A stretch of 64,000 nt of DNA from JBASEY01 sp964404285 (GTDB lineage Bacteria > CSSED10-310), in the NCBI GenBank assembly GCA_964404285.1, contig CAYOJK010000008.1:1-64000 (forward strand). The letters are read 5' to 3'. Shown in pieces: positions 1 through 8,623 of the stretch (position 1 is its first letter; the number at the start of each line of letters is the position of its first letter). Below the pieces are notes generated by a model. It saw nothing but the letters and a program-made list of their open reading frames with translations. It did not search any database and was not told the DNA's origin. The position numbers were made by a program, and so were the translations under genes.

Positions 1-2
1 CA

Positions 3-1007
3 ATTATTGAGGGAAAAAACAAAGATGTTGACTTAGAAAAAATATTCACGTTTTGTTTGAAATATCAACCAAAACATTTGACAATCACAGGTGGCGAACC
101 CACGCTAATTCGTGGTTTGGAAGACTTTCTCAAAAAGCTTCGAGAAAATGTGAACGCTCAGATCATACTGAACAGCAACTTAACAACAGATATTCATCGA
201 ATTCATGAATGCCTCAGGTATGTTGATGTTTTAAGTACTAGCTTGGATGGCCTTGGAAATGTGAACACTCTAACAAGAGGTGTTGACGGAGATGATATCA
301 TTGCACGGATTCGTTCGGTAGTTGATTTCGCCAATCAGGAAAAACTGAATCTGGATATTGTTTCTCTTTCAGTAGTTAACAAACATAATTATGCTTCTAC
401 GCTAGATATCGCGAATGCGTTGAGCGATATTTCACCTAAAATCAATTTATTTTTTGGAGGAATTATACCTCAAACGCATGAACTATCCATTTGGGGTGAT
501 ACTGAAAAACAGAAGGTATTTAAGGATCAAATAGAAGCATTTCAGGGTCCAAATACAATCAAAGTAATTGGGGTATTACAAACCGATACTATCGAAAGGA
601 CTAATCTGTCAGGCGTACAATGTAAACGACAATTCTTCAGGGCAAGGGTTCAGCCTAACGGTAGGGTGTTAAGCTGTAAAGATTGCATCTATCCTGATTT
701 TTATAAGAGAGAAATCAATCGCATGATCCAAGTTGACAATTATAAAGAGGCGGTTAAAACCTGGCTCAAAGCTATGAAATTATTATACTTCAAGCCAAAC
801 GATATCTTTTGTCCTGAACCTTGTAACTGTGAAGAATATTTCGAGCATATGTTGAATTATGAAGACAGCGATACCATGCCTGGTGAAGCAGATATGTTGG
901 CACATCGATTTTTAGAAACTGAGTTGGCATTGATTGATAAATGGCTTGTGCGACATGGTCACAAACAGTTAAATGCGAAAATACGTGAAAAATTGTTGGA
1001 AAAGTAA
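3..1007 (+). CDS. Radical SAM/SPASM-like protein, 5'-truncated by the window edge
   Basis: The reading frame is open back to the first bases, so the gene starts outside the window; the TTG near base 57 is an internal leucine codon. The visible part starts just before the GGEP motif (TGGEPT), which contacts S-adenosylmethionine in radical SAM enzymes. The CX3CX2C cluster motif must lie upstream. The C-terminal half has a CKRQFF segment, a CKDC pair and FCPEPCNCEE, which could hold an auxiliary iron-sulfur cluster as in SPASM or twitch domains. It is colinear with the protein at 1856-3046, so the two are paralogs. Substrate unknown; I see no RiPP precursor nearby. Confidence 0.8.
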   Translation: MIEGKNKDVDLEKIFTFCLKYQPKHLTITGGEPTLIRGLEDFLKKLRENVNAQIILNSNLTTDIHRIHECLRYVDVLSTSLDGLGNVNTLTRGVDGDDIIARIRSVVDFANQEKLNLDIVSLSVVNKHNYASTLDIANALSDISPKINLFFGGIIPQTHELSIWGDTEKQKVFKDQIEAFQGPNTIKVIGVLQTDTIERTNLSGVQCKRQFFRARVQPNGRVLSCKDCIYPDFYKREINRMIQVDNYKEAVKTWLKAMKLLYFKPNDIFCPEPCNCEEYFEHMLNYEDSDTMPGEADMLAHRFLETELALIDKWLVRHGHKQLNAKIREKLLEK

Positions 1008-1278
1008 CATGCAACAGTTTTTTTCTTTAATCGGTACTCAGAAACTGAGCTATCTTATGTTTTATCCCCTTTTTTCCTACAACTTTTAACAACTTTCCAT
1101 ATTAATTTCACAAATCCAAAGCCCCTTTTTGTCTTCGCACGAGAAAAAAGAAACCTCTTGATGAAATTCAGTTAAGTTTGCATGGAGTCAACATTGTGGG
1201 TAAATGTGGACCTCAACTTTATCGCGAAATCATGATAATTTGCAAGCGGCGTGGGGAGTAAAAAATTATTATACTTAA
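1008..1278. other. Intergenic stretch without a recognised gene
   Basis: No gene or RNA is recognised. A stop-free stretch of 51 codons on the plus strand (1106-1261) ends in a basic tail (CKRRGE) but has no convincing start or ribosome binding site. It could be the tail of a decayed gene or chance. No terminator hairpin is evident after the first radical SAM gene. Confidence 0.4.
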
Positions 1279-1716
1279 TCAATCAAAATTTTCCCTATCC
1301 TTAAAAAAACATTGAGATGGAAAATACAATCTCAATAGATTTAATAGAGGTATTGTTTCGTATATAGGTGGTCTGCATGTTGAGGGGTATTCGAACCCAT
1401 CGCTGTTTTTTTTAACAGCCTCCTTGGCCAATATGTATGAACGCAAACCGGATATCTCACGAAGTGTCGTGGGGTAATAGAATGCGTGCAGATCATCCCG
1501 GATATCAGCCTCGCTGCGCAGGTCGATCTGAGCCAGTTGGCTCGGAATTTCAGCGAGTGTTGGTGTGTGGAGCCTGTGAACAATCAAGATTCGGCTCAGG
1601 AGATTGACATCTGCGCCGAATAGAATCCTGCCCTGAAGCGCTACCTTGATTATAGTCGTTCCTCTACCCATGACTGGAGAAGGGGAATTGGATTGTGCGA
1701 TGTCGATGCGGCATCT
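1279..1716 (-). pseudogene. Remnant of a site-specific DNA methyltransferase
   Basis: The minus-strand frame reads VMGRGTT followed by FGADVNLLSRIL. This matches the SAM-binding motif I region (MGxGTT, then a D-[IV]-N acidic position) of N4/N6 DNA methylases. The next block, LRSEADIRDDLHAFYYPTTL, resembles the helix-rich segment that follows motif I in some of these proteins (usually a 'DLLVFYHPETL'-like string). The frame opens right after a stop codon 15 codons upstream of the ATG at 1671. It loses resemblance after about residue 95 and ends at 130 residues. The catalytic (D/N/S)PP(Y/W) motif is absent. I call it a doubly truncated pseudogene; the family is recalled, not searched. Confidence 0.5.
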
Positions 1717-1855
1717 TTATGTTCCAACGGCAATTTTACCTTAAGGCCTAGGGACCAAAATGGTTACTTGTCAAATAGATCGCAGAATAAAAAATTGGCA
1801 ATCTGAATATATTGTCGATAAAATTCACTTCTCTTGGTCGCGAGGAGGATTTCGG

Positions 1856-3046
1856 ATGTTTTTTACAAAATATGTGGCAGGAAAACCAAGAAAGCTGATC
1901 ACTGCTTTGCATCATTTGCGCTCCAGGAAAAATTTCAACTGGATTGTTTCATGGGAGATTACCAATCGATGCAACTTGCGATGCCGTTATTGCAATTATC
2001 ATTTAAAAATGACTGATGAAAATATCTACAAGGCCAGTGAACGTGTAGCTCAATTGAAGCCAAAATATTTAATTATCACGGGAGGCGAACCGCTCATATT
2101 ACCTGAAATAGCATCAATTACTAGGGACACCCATACCAGAGCCGGCAAACCTTTTCTGATATTCAACAGCAATGCAACCAAACATCTTGAAAGACTTTTT
2201 GATATTCTGGACATCATGAACACCCTCCATGTGAGTCTGGACGGACTGGGTGAAATCAATGCAATAACCCGCGGAATCGACGGTGACAGGGTTCTGGACA
2301 ATATTAAGCGAATAGACCAGGAGATAAAAAAACGGCAAACGAAAACGGCTCTTCTTACCATGACGGTGGTTACAAAAACGAATTATCGCAGTATCCCGGA
2401 GATGGTGAACCGTGTTTTCAAAGAAGTTCCCGGATGCTTCATGTCGTTGGGTTCCGTTGAGCCTATCTGGTCGGAGTTTTCGATTGTTCAGGACGAAGAG
2501 AGTCTACGCTGGTTCATGAACGAAATGCAGCCTTTAGCGGAGCAGTATCCTCATCATCTGATTCTTGTCGGCCCGTTAGCGCCCGGCAACTATCTGAAGG
2601 ATAAGATCATTAATTCTGATGCTATCGAAGCGGGCAGAGCCAGGCATTTTGTTAATTGTAAACGCCAGTTTTTTAGGATTACTGTGCGGCCGGACGGGAG
2701 CGAGGCAAGATGCAAACCATCATTGTATTACGATAATTATCATGCTTGGATAAAAAATGAAATGAAAGAAAAACGCTATTTCAAAGCGTTGACAACAATG
2801 GCCCGCCTTCTGGACATTTTGGTACTACGTCCGTATAGCACATTTTGTCCGTTTCCATGCAAATGTGAGGAGTTTTTGGATGATATCCTGAACAATGTGA
2901 AGGTTCCGGAAATCGAATTGCTTGCAGGTCGTTTCAGTCGTGAAGAATTGATCGAGGTCTCACGATTTTGTAAAGCACATTGGAAGCAGGGGCTTTCAGA
3001 TAAAATGATCGAAGCTCTCTTGACTGATCGCAATCAGACATTTTGA
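1856..3046 (+). CDS. Radical SAM/SPASM-like protein, full length
   Basis: A radical SAM enzyme of 396 residues. CX3CX2C lies at C39, C43 and C46 (RCNLRCRYC), and GGEP at 76-79. The C-terminal region carries CKRQFF, a single cysteine in RCKPS, and FCPFPCKCEE, probably ligands of an auxiliary cluster. I start it at ATG 1856, preceded by GAGGAGG at 1842-1848. An upstream ATG at 1760 in the same frame has no ribosome binding site and adds a nonconserved leader. It is a paralog of the protein ending at 1007, but the CKDC pair of that copy is CKPS here, so one possible cluster ligand differs. No partner or precursor gene is adjacent. Reaction unknown; it could modify a peptide, sugar or cofactor. 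Confidence 0.85.
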   Translation: MFFTKYVAGKPRKLITALHHLRSRKNFNWIVSWEITNRCNLRCRYCNYHLKMTDENIYKASERVAQLKPKYLIITGGEPLILPEIASITRDTHTRAGKPFLIFNSNATKHLERLFDILDIMNTLHVSLDGLGEINAITRGIDGDRVLDNIKRIDQEIKKRQTKTALLTMTVVTKTNYRSIPEMVNRVFKEVPGCFMSLGSVEPIWSEFSIVQDEESLRWFMNEMQPLAEQYPHHLILVGPLAPGNYLKDKIINSDAIEAGRARHFVNCKRQFFRITVRPDGSEARCKPSLYYDNYHAWIKNEMKEKRYFKALTTMARLLDILVLRPYSTFCPFPCKCEEFLDDILNNVKVPEIELLAGRFSREELIEVSRFCKAHWKQGLSDKMIEALLTDRNQTF

Positions 3047-3592
3047 AAAAACCGGTCTGAAAATGAGTTAGCCGTGGATAATTATCCAGTTTGTAGGAGA
3101 CATATTTTAATTATCAATAACAAAGTGATAGTTATTGTCGAAATTCCGGACAACTTTTTTTAAATATGTTTGACGCAACAAGCGTTTTTTTATAATTTTC
3201 AGTCCAGATGTGTAAGCAGGATGACGGTCTTTTTAAAAAGGCTTAACCTTTGAATCTCGTAATCCGGCAGGTCATTCGGCTATTGCTGAAAACCTGATTT
3301 CATACTTTCGACAGTGTTGTCAGGACATATCAGATAAAACTTCCGAAATGAATATCCTTTGAAAAAATAATGACGTGCCAAGATAGCTGCAAATATCACA
3401 ATTTTTTAAAAACCAGCATTTAAAAAAAAGAAATAGCGCTTATTAAAGTTATTTCCAGAAATCGTGTTCCTTCGCGTGAAAATTGGGTAATTCATTGGAT
3501 TTTCGGAAAATAAGATTTCAATTTAGCTCCAATACAAGTAAACTATCTATGAGAAAGGTGTTTTTGTATCGACTGAGAAGAAGAGAAATAAC
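3047..3592. other. Long intergenic region with one possible gene remnant
   Basis: About 545 bases with no intact gene, rich in A and T. The only protein-like signal is the short frame at 3237-3362, listed separately. I see no tRNA, terminator hairpin or riboswitch fold. The promoter of the downstream DUF151-gsp operon should lie at its right end, but I cannot pick a convincing -35/-10 pair. Confidence 0.5.
3237..3362 (+). pseudogene. Possible C-terminal remnant of an SGNH/GDSL-type hydrolase
   Basis: After a stop at 3234-3236 the frame is open for 41 codons and contains NPAGHSAIAENLISYF, then TGA at 3360-3362. The pattern NxxGHxxIAExL is typical of the C-terminal helix of SGNH hydrolases, just after the catalytic D-x-x-H pair. 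That pair is not preserved here (FESR precedes the motif). There is no start codon with a ribosome binding site. The match is short, so this may be chance. Confidence 0.3.
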
Positions 3593-4075
3593 ATGGAAAA
3601 AATGTCAGTGAGAAATCTAGCTATGGATCCTGTTTTGGAACGACCTATTGTTCTCTTATCCAATGAAAAAGGCGATAAGATCGTTCCGATATGGGTTGGA
3701 ATTTTTGAGGCCAATGCGATTTTGATCGAGCTGGAAAAACTTACGACGCCAAGACCAATAACACATGATCTGATGAAGCAATTGATGCTTAATTTTAACT
3801 TGGATTTGGAAAAAGTCATTATTTCTGATTTGAGAGAAGGGATTTACTATGCTGTCATGGTGGTGCGTCTGGGAGACAAAACGGTAAATATGGATGCCAG
3901 ACCATCCGATGCGATTGCTATGGCGTTGCGGTTTGAAGCCCCGATTTTTGTCACTGAAGATGTTATCGAGAAGAGTAATTCTGCCGAACACGGTGTTGAA
4001 ATGGCGGAAGACGATGAAATGCGTCGCTGGATCGATAAGCTGAAACCGGGTGATTTCGAGAATCCCGAGACCTGA
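3593..4075 (+). CDS. DUF151 / bifunctional nuclease family protein
   Basis: A 160-residue protein matching the DUF151 (BFN) family along its length: the opening block MSVRNLAMDPV, then IVPIWVGIFEANAI near residue 40 and the diagnostic DARPSDAIAMALR near residue 103. Family members bind nucleic acid, and some have reported RNase/DNase activity; the cellular role is unsettled. The start has a GA-rich ribosome binding stretch upstream (GAAGAAGAGA); a second ATG three codons later is also possible. The acidic C-terminal tail after residue 130 varies in the family. It lies about 100 bases upstream of gspE and may be co-transcribed with it. Confidence 0.85.
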   Translation: MEKMSVRNLAMDPVLERPIVLLSNEKGDKIVPIWVGIFEANAILIELEKLTTPRPITHDLMKQLMLNFNLDLEKVIISDLREGIYYAVMVVRLGDKTVNMDARPSDAIAMALRFEAPIFVTEDVIEKSNSAEHGVEMAEDDEMRRWIDKLKPGDFENPET

Positions 4076-4180
4076 TGATCAGCATCCGAATACTATCATG
4101 GTCATTGATTCAGAGAGAATTTCAGGAACTAAAGCTGGTTACCTGTGTATTAGTTAATGGATCCCGATAAGGAGGAAGTG

Positions 4181-5899
4181 TTGAACGTTCAAATTCCGAA
4201 CATCAGTTTTATTGAGCATCTGATGCATGCGGGGGTGGTGTCGCTGGAAGATATGGAAATCGCCAAGAAGCAGTCCTCCCGCACCGGCAAGAAGATACAG
4301 GATACGTTGCTTGAATTTGGCCTGATCAGTTCAAGAAGATATGCGGAATGTCTTTCCTTGTTTTTGAACCTTCCCCTGATCGATCTAACAGAACATGACC
4401 ATCTTGAAGTTGTTCCTGATCTGCCGGTTTCGGTTAAATATCTGCGTCAACACAAAATATTTCCTCTTGAAATGCAGAATAACACACTGTCTATAGCTAT
4501 GGCTTTTCCAATGAACATCGTTGTGTTGGAAAACTTGAAAAAAACGACGGGATTCAACATTGCGGTTCAGGTTGCCGATCAGGCGGAAATTGAACGTCGA
4601 ATCGAAGAGTTTTATGGCAGTGGTAGTTCCAGTATGCGGATGATTCTGGACGATTTGCAGGATGAAGAACTCGAAATATTAGGTTCGGAAGAGGATCAAG
4701 ATGTCGATACCCTTCGGGATATGGCATCGGAGGCGCCTGTCATCAAACTGGTCAATTTGCTGTTTTCGCAAGCTGTTGACCAGGGCGCCAGTGATATTCA
4801 TATCGAACCATTTGAAGGGGATTTACATATTCGGTTTAGGATAGACGGCGTTCTACATGATCAAGAATCGCCTCCTAAAAAGCTTCAGTCAGCTATTATT
4901 TCCAGAGTTAAAATCCTTGCTCGCCTGAACATTGCTGAGCATCGGCTTCCACAAGACGGTAGAATCCGACTCAGGCTCATGGGTAAAAAAATCGATGTTC
5001 GTGTCAGTACGGTGCCAACGATGCATGGGGAGTCCGTAGTCATGCGTCTGTTGGATCAGACAAGCATGTTTATCAGCCTGGAGGAGCTCGGGTTTCCGGT
5101 GGATAGTCTGGAAACGTTCAAAGAGATGATTCAGCACCCGCATGGAATGATCCTTGTGACCGGGCCGACAGGATCGGGCAAGACAACGACTCTGTATGCA
5201 GCTTTGGATAAAATCAATAGTCCGGAAAAGAAAATTTTGACGCTTGAAGACCCAGTTGAATATCAGTTGAAAGGTGTCAATCAGATTCAGGTCAACACGA
5301 AAATCGGTTTGACATTTGCCAATGGATTGCGTGCTTTTGTCCGACAAGACCCCGATATTATCATGGTGGGTGAAATCCGTGACCGCGATACGGCTGAAAT
5401 TGCCATTCAATCGGCCTTGACCGGTCACTTGGTGTTTTCGACCGTTCACACAAATGATGCCGTGGGCGCTATAACGCGATTACAGGATATGAGCGTTGAA
5501 AACTACCTGATCGCATCGTGTTTGGATGGCATCCTGGCTCAGCGCCTTGTCCGACAAATTTGTTCTGATTGTAAACAACAAGTCAAAGCTGATCCAAAAA
5601 TGTTAGAAGAATTGGAAATCGATATTCGGCAAGCTGATGATTTGATAGTTTATCAGGGCGCCGGCTGCAGAAAATGTGGAAAAACAGGTTATCGTGGCCG
5701 TGTAGGCATCTATGAATTGGTCGAAGTCAAAGAAGGGCTGAAAAATCTCATTGTTGAAAAAGCCAGCGCCAATATTTTGAAACGGTTTGCCAGAAAAGAG
5801 GGTATGCGCACCTTGCGTGAAGACGGATGGGCCAAAGTTCACAGTGGGGTTACAACTATTGAAGAGGTTATGCGTGTAACCCAGTTAGACGAAATCTAA
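4181..5899 (+). CDS. gspE: Type II secretion ATPase GspE
   Basis: The cytoplasmic hexameric ATPase that powers pseudopilus assembly. Domains in order: an N-terminal GspE N1 region that docks onto GspL/GspF, then the ATPase core with Walker A GPTGSGKT (328-335), Asp-rich box (DIHIEPFEGD), Walker B (DIIMVGEIRD) and the His box. A four-cysteine zinc insert (CSDC and CRKC) is typical of GspE/PilB and absent from PilT. I start at TTG 4181, because AAGGAGG lies 5 bases upstream (4169-4175). ATG 4157, eight codons earlier, has no ribosome binding site but remains possible. First gene of a ten-gene gsp operon. Confidence 0.93.
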   Translation: MNVQIPNISFIEHLMHAGVVSLEDMEIAKKQSSRTGKKIQDTLLEFGLISSRRYAECLSLFLNLPLIDLTEHDHLEVVPDLPVSVKYLRQHKIFPLEMQNNTLSIAMAFPMNIVVLENLKKTTGFNIAVQVADQAEIERRIEEFYGSGSSSMRMILDDLQDEELEILGSEEDQDVDTLRDMASEAPVIKLVNLLFSQAVDQGASDIHIEPFEGDLHIRFRIDGVLHDQESPPKKLQSAIISRVKILARLNIAEHRLPQDGRIRLRLMGKKIDVRVSTVPTMHGESVVMRLLDQTSMFISLEELGFPVDSLETFKEMIQHPHGMILVTGPTGSGKTTTLYAALDKINSPEKKILTLEDPVEYQLKGVNQIQVNTKIGLTFANGLRAFVRQDPDIIMVGEIRDRDTAEIAIQSALTGHLVFSTVHTNDAVGAITRLQDMSVENYLIASCLDGILAQRLVRQICSDCKQQVKADPKMLEELEIDIRQADDLIVYQGAGCRKCGKTGYRGRVGIYELVEVKEGLKNLIVEKASANILKRFARKEGMRTLREDGWAKVHSGVTTIEEVMRVTQLDEI

Positions 5900-5917
5900 A
5901 GGGCTTTAGGTGCATCG

Positions 5918-7141
5918 ATGCCGCATTTCAAATATAAAGCAACTGAACTCTCCGGAAAAATATCCACTGGAGTGTTGGAAGCAGCCAACCATGCTGCCGC
6001 TGTACAAAAACTAAAAGATCAACAACTTATTCCTATCTCTATAGAAGCTGCTCAGTCAGCGGGAAAAAGCTTGTCGCTGGAATTTGATTTCAAGACCTTT
6101 TTTGCCCGGATCAAGCATCGAGACGTAATGGATTTTACGTCAAAATTATCCACATTGCTTGACGCTGGTGTTCCACTGGATAGAAGCATGGCGATAACGA
6201 GTGATCTGACGGAAAATCCCAGGATGAAAGCTGTTGTTCGAGATGTACGGCGCAAGATTCAAGGAGGCGCTTCGTTTGGAGATGCGCTTTCACAGCATCC
6301 AAAGGTTTTCAATCGACTGTTTATAAACATGGTGAGATCAGGAGAGGCCGGAGGTGTGTTGGAGACCATTCTGCAACGTTTGACCGGTTTCCTTGAAGAG
6401 TCAGAAGAATTAAGGCAGGAAATTGTATCTCAAAGTATCTATCCTATATTGCTGGTAGCTGTTTCGAGTATTGTTGTCGTTTTGATGGTGACGTTCGTTC
6501 TGCCCAAATTCACCATCATTTTTGAAAATATGGGCGCTGATATCCCATTGCCTACAAGAATCCTTGTCAACACGACCAATTTTTTCAAGGATAGTTGGTA
6601 TTTTATTCTTGGGGCAATTGTGATTTTGCTGGCAATGATAAAAAAATATATTGAATCCGAAGATGGCCGTTTGAAGTGGGACAGCTTTAAACTGAAGGCG
6701 CCGTTGCTGGGCAACCTTTTGTTGAAAATCGAGGTTGCACGATTCTCCCGAACACTAGGCACTCTTGTTCGTTCTGGAGTCCCGATTTTGCAAGCTCTGT
6801 CGATTGTCAAGGAAACCATCAGCAATCAGGTGATCGCTGACTCCTTACTATCGGTTTATGCAAAGTTGAAAGAAGGGGGAGGCTTATCGAACCCTTTGAG
6901 TGAAACCGGGTGTTTTCCGCCTTTGGCGGTTCATATGATAGCAGTTGGAGAAGAGACTGGATCGTTTGAAAGCATGTTGATCAAGGTGGCTGAGACGTAT
7001 GAAAATGACGTTCGCATAACAATTAAACGTGTAATGTCTATGGTGGAGCCGGCCATGATTATTATCATGGGTGGAATTGTTGGTTTCATCGTGTTTTCAA
7101 TGTTGTTAGCGGTATTCAGTGTGGCTGATATGCCAATTTAG
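5918..7141 (+). CDS. gspF: Type II secretion inner-membrane platform protein GspF
   Basis: A polytopic inner-membrane protein of 407 residues. It begins with the usual MPHFKYKATELSGK block, followed by two tandem T2SSF helical domains. Hydrophobic segments lie near residues 168-195 and 225-240 and at the C terminus (IIIMGGIVGFIVFSMLLAVF). The conserved SGE(A/T)GG loop appears as VRSGEAGG in the first domain and VGEETGSFE in the second. It is the platform through which GspE drives pseudopilus growth. It starts 18 bases after gspE. Confidence 0.93.
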   Translation: MPHFKYKATELSGKISTGVLEAANHAAAVQKLKDQQLIPISIEAAQSAGKSLSLEFDFKTFFARIKHRDVMDFTSKLSTLLDAGVPLDRSMAITSDLTENPRMKAVVRDVRRKIQGGASFGDALSQHPKVFNRLFINMVRSGEAGGVLETILQRLTGFLEESEELRQEIVSQSIYPILLVAVSSIVVVLMVTFVLPKFTIIFENMGADIPLPTRILVNTTNFFKDSWYFILGAIVILLAMIKKYIESEDGRLKWDSFKLKAPLLGNLLLKIEVARFSRTLGTLVRSGVPILQALSIVKETISNQVIADSLLSVYAKLKEGGGLSNPLSETGCFPPLAVHMIAVGEETGSFESMLIKVAETYENDVRITIKRVMSMVEPAMIIIMGGIVGFIVFSMLLAVFSVADMPI

Positions 7142-7169
7142 TGGACAATCAAATCCTGGAGGATTTTTT

Positions 7170-7574
7170 ATGAAAGATAATAAAAGACGATACCATCAAA
7201 TAAAAGATGAGCGTGGTTTTACTTTGATTGAAATCATGGTTGTCGTCGTCATCATCGGTTTGCTGGCTGGTCTTGTAGGACCGAGGATTTTTCGTAATCT
7301 CGAGCGAGCGAACGTTGAAACGGCACGTACACAGATGGCCAATTTGAAAACCGCTCTGGCAACTTACCGCCTGGACGTAGGTCGATATCCTGACCAGTTG
7401 AACTGTCTAGTCAATCCGTGTGGAGATGGATGGTCGGGACCATATCTGGATTCTGACGCAATTCCTCTGGATCCATGGAAAAATGACTATCAATATACAG
7501 TGAGAGATGGCGGGCGCGCCTTTACGCTGACCAGTTCGGGCGGCGGTGATGAGACTATCACTGTCAATGGATAA
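7170..7574 (+). CDS. gspG: Major pseudopilin GspG
   Basis: The main subunit of the T2SS pseudopilus, 134 residues. The class III prepilin signal is ERG/FTLIEIMVVVVIIGLLAG, cleaved after G with glutamate at +5. The C-terminal half carries the GspG hallmark: RYP near residue 68, then GPYL and PLDPWKNDYQY, the region that binds calcium in studied homologs. Two cysteines six residues apart (NCLVNPC) just before GPYL may form a disulfide; this is unusual. I use ATG 7170, which has CTGGAGGA upstream, instead of an in-frame ATG inside gspF. Processing needs a prepilin peptidase, which is not in this window. Confidence 0.93.
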   Translation: MKDNKRRYHQIKDERGFTLIEIMVVVVIIGLLAGLVGPRIFRNLERANVETARTQMANLKTALATYRLDVGRYPDQLNCLVNPCGDGWSGPYLDSDAIPLDPWKNDYQYTVRDGGRAFTLTSSGGGDETITVNG

Positions 7575-8133
7575 AGAACGGGCAAGCTGCCAATTCCAAC
7601 GAGGGTTCACGATTGTTGAAATCCTGGTCGTGCTGGCGCTGATGGGTATTGTGGTGGCTATTGCAGGCCCACGTATCGGAGCCGGAATGAGAGGAACAGA
7701 GACGCGGACAAGTGTGCAACGGTTTGCCTCAGCTCTCAGGGCTGCACGCACAATTGCCGTCGCTCATCAGGCCAGAGTGCTGGCTGTTGCAGAGTTAAAC
7801 GGAAATCAATGTCATTTTCGCCTTCAAACTGAACGAAACAATAGCGCTCGACGAACTGAGGAAGATTCTGACTTTAATCAAGAAAGTCTTCACAATTCAG
7901 CAGGATCGGTTTCTGAATTATTTGATGAACCTTTAAAATTGGCAGGAGATATCGTTTTTCTTGATTTTGTAAGATCCAATGCCGCAGGGAATTTTGATCG
8001 AGGAGCAGTCATGTTTCTTCCCCAAGGCAATTCAACAGGGGGAAGCTTTATATTAGGGCGTCATGATGGCCCGAAATACGAAGTTTCAATAGATTTGATA
8101 ACCGGTAGAGTACACACCGCCAGGATGAATTGA
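7567..8133 (+). CDS. gspH: Minor pseudopilin GspH-like
   Basis: A minor pseudopilin of about 188 residues. The prepilin motif is QRG/FTIVEILVVLALMGIVVAIAG with Glu at +5, followed by a GspH/FimT-type stretch (QRFASALRAARTIAVAHQ). The start overlaps the end of gspG; ATG 7567 gives an 8-base overlap. ATG 7549 or GTG 7546 are alternatives, and none has a strong ribosome binding site, suggesting translational coupling. The C-terminal globular part is weakly conserved, as usual. The assignment to GspH rests on operon position plus the FimT-like block. Confidence 0.8.
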   Translation: MDKERASCQFQRGFTIVEILVVLALMGIVVAIAGPRIGAGMRGTETRTSVQRFASALRAARTIAVAHQARVLAVAELNGNQCHFRLQTERNNSARRTEEDSDFNQESLHNSAGSVSELFDEPLKLAGDIVFLDFVRSNAAGNFDRGAVMFLPQGNSTGGSFILGRHDGPKYEVSIDLITGRVHTARMN

Positions 8134-8136
8134 TGC

Positions 8137-8622
8137 ATGAGTTATCTGAGTAATAAGCCCGGTAAGTGTTCCGGTTTTACATTAATGGAAGTCATGGTTG
8201 CTGTAGCTGTGATGGGTATCACTTTGATAGGTCTTATGCATATCTTTTCGAGTCTTCTTTCAGGAATAGGGAAAACTGAATTGTACGCTGAAGGAACCTT
8301 GGTAGCACGCGAAGTTCTTGAGCGAAGCCTGATCGGAAAAAATTTGGAGGAAGGAATTTACACAGGGGAAGTCAAGCAGATGTTCCTATGGGAATTGGTT
8401 GTTACACAACGCGAAACTGCTCTAGATTTTGAACGAGGATTGATCGAATTAGAAGAAAGCTCAACGGCAGCGCTGCCGATCAACTGGTTAGAAGAGAATT
8501 CTCCTCTGAAAATGTATGAATTGAGTGTTACTGTAAAATGGCCTGATACTCCTTATCCAGGTTCGGTCAACCTAACCACTTTACGAGCGATTGTGAATCC
8601 TGAAGTGGAAATAATGGAGTAA
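8137..8622 (+). CDS. gspI: Minor pseudopilin GspI-like
   Basis: A 161-residue minor pseudopilin with cleavage motif CSG/FTLMEVMVAVAVMGITLIGLM, glutamate at +5. In studied systems GspI nucleates the tip complex with GspJ and GspK. Later residues are acidic and poorly conserved, including a KMYELSVTVKWP strand that suits the GspI fold. It starts three bases after the gspH stop and is followed at once by gspJ. Named from position and the GspI-like N-terminal helix. Confidence 0.78.
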   Translation: MSYLSNKPGKCSGFTLMEVMVAVAVMGITLIGLMHIFSSLLSGIGKTELYAEGTLVAREVLERSLIGKNLEEGIYTGEVKQMFLWELVVTQRETALDFERGLIELEESSTAALPINWLEENSPLKMYELSVTVKWPDTPYPGSVNLTTLRAIVNPEVEIME

Positions 8623-8623
8623 G

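Noticed and set aside
1380..1400. A tRNA T-arm-like string (GGGTTCGAATACCCC on the minus strand) that might be an attachment site or tRNA fragment
   Set aside because: The stem does not pair as a T-arm and no acceptor, D-arm or anticodon arm is found around it; it falls inside the methylase remnant.
1..3600. A RiPP precursor peptide gene beside the radical SAM genes
   Set aside because: I looked for a short frame with a ribosome binding site and a leader/core pattern on both strands and saw none convincing.
4889..5449. A 186-codon open frame antisense to gspE
   Set aside because: It is covered by a highly conserved coding frame on the plus strand, has no recognisable domain and no ribosome binding site.
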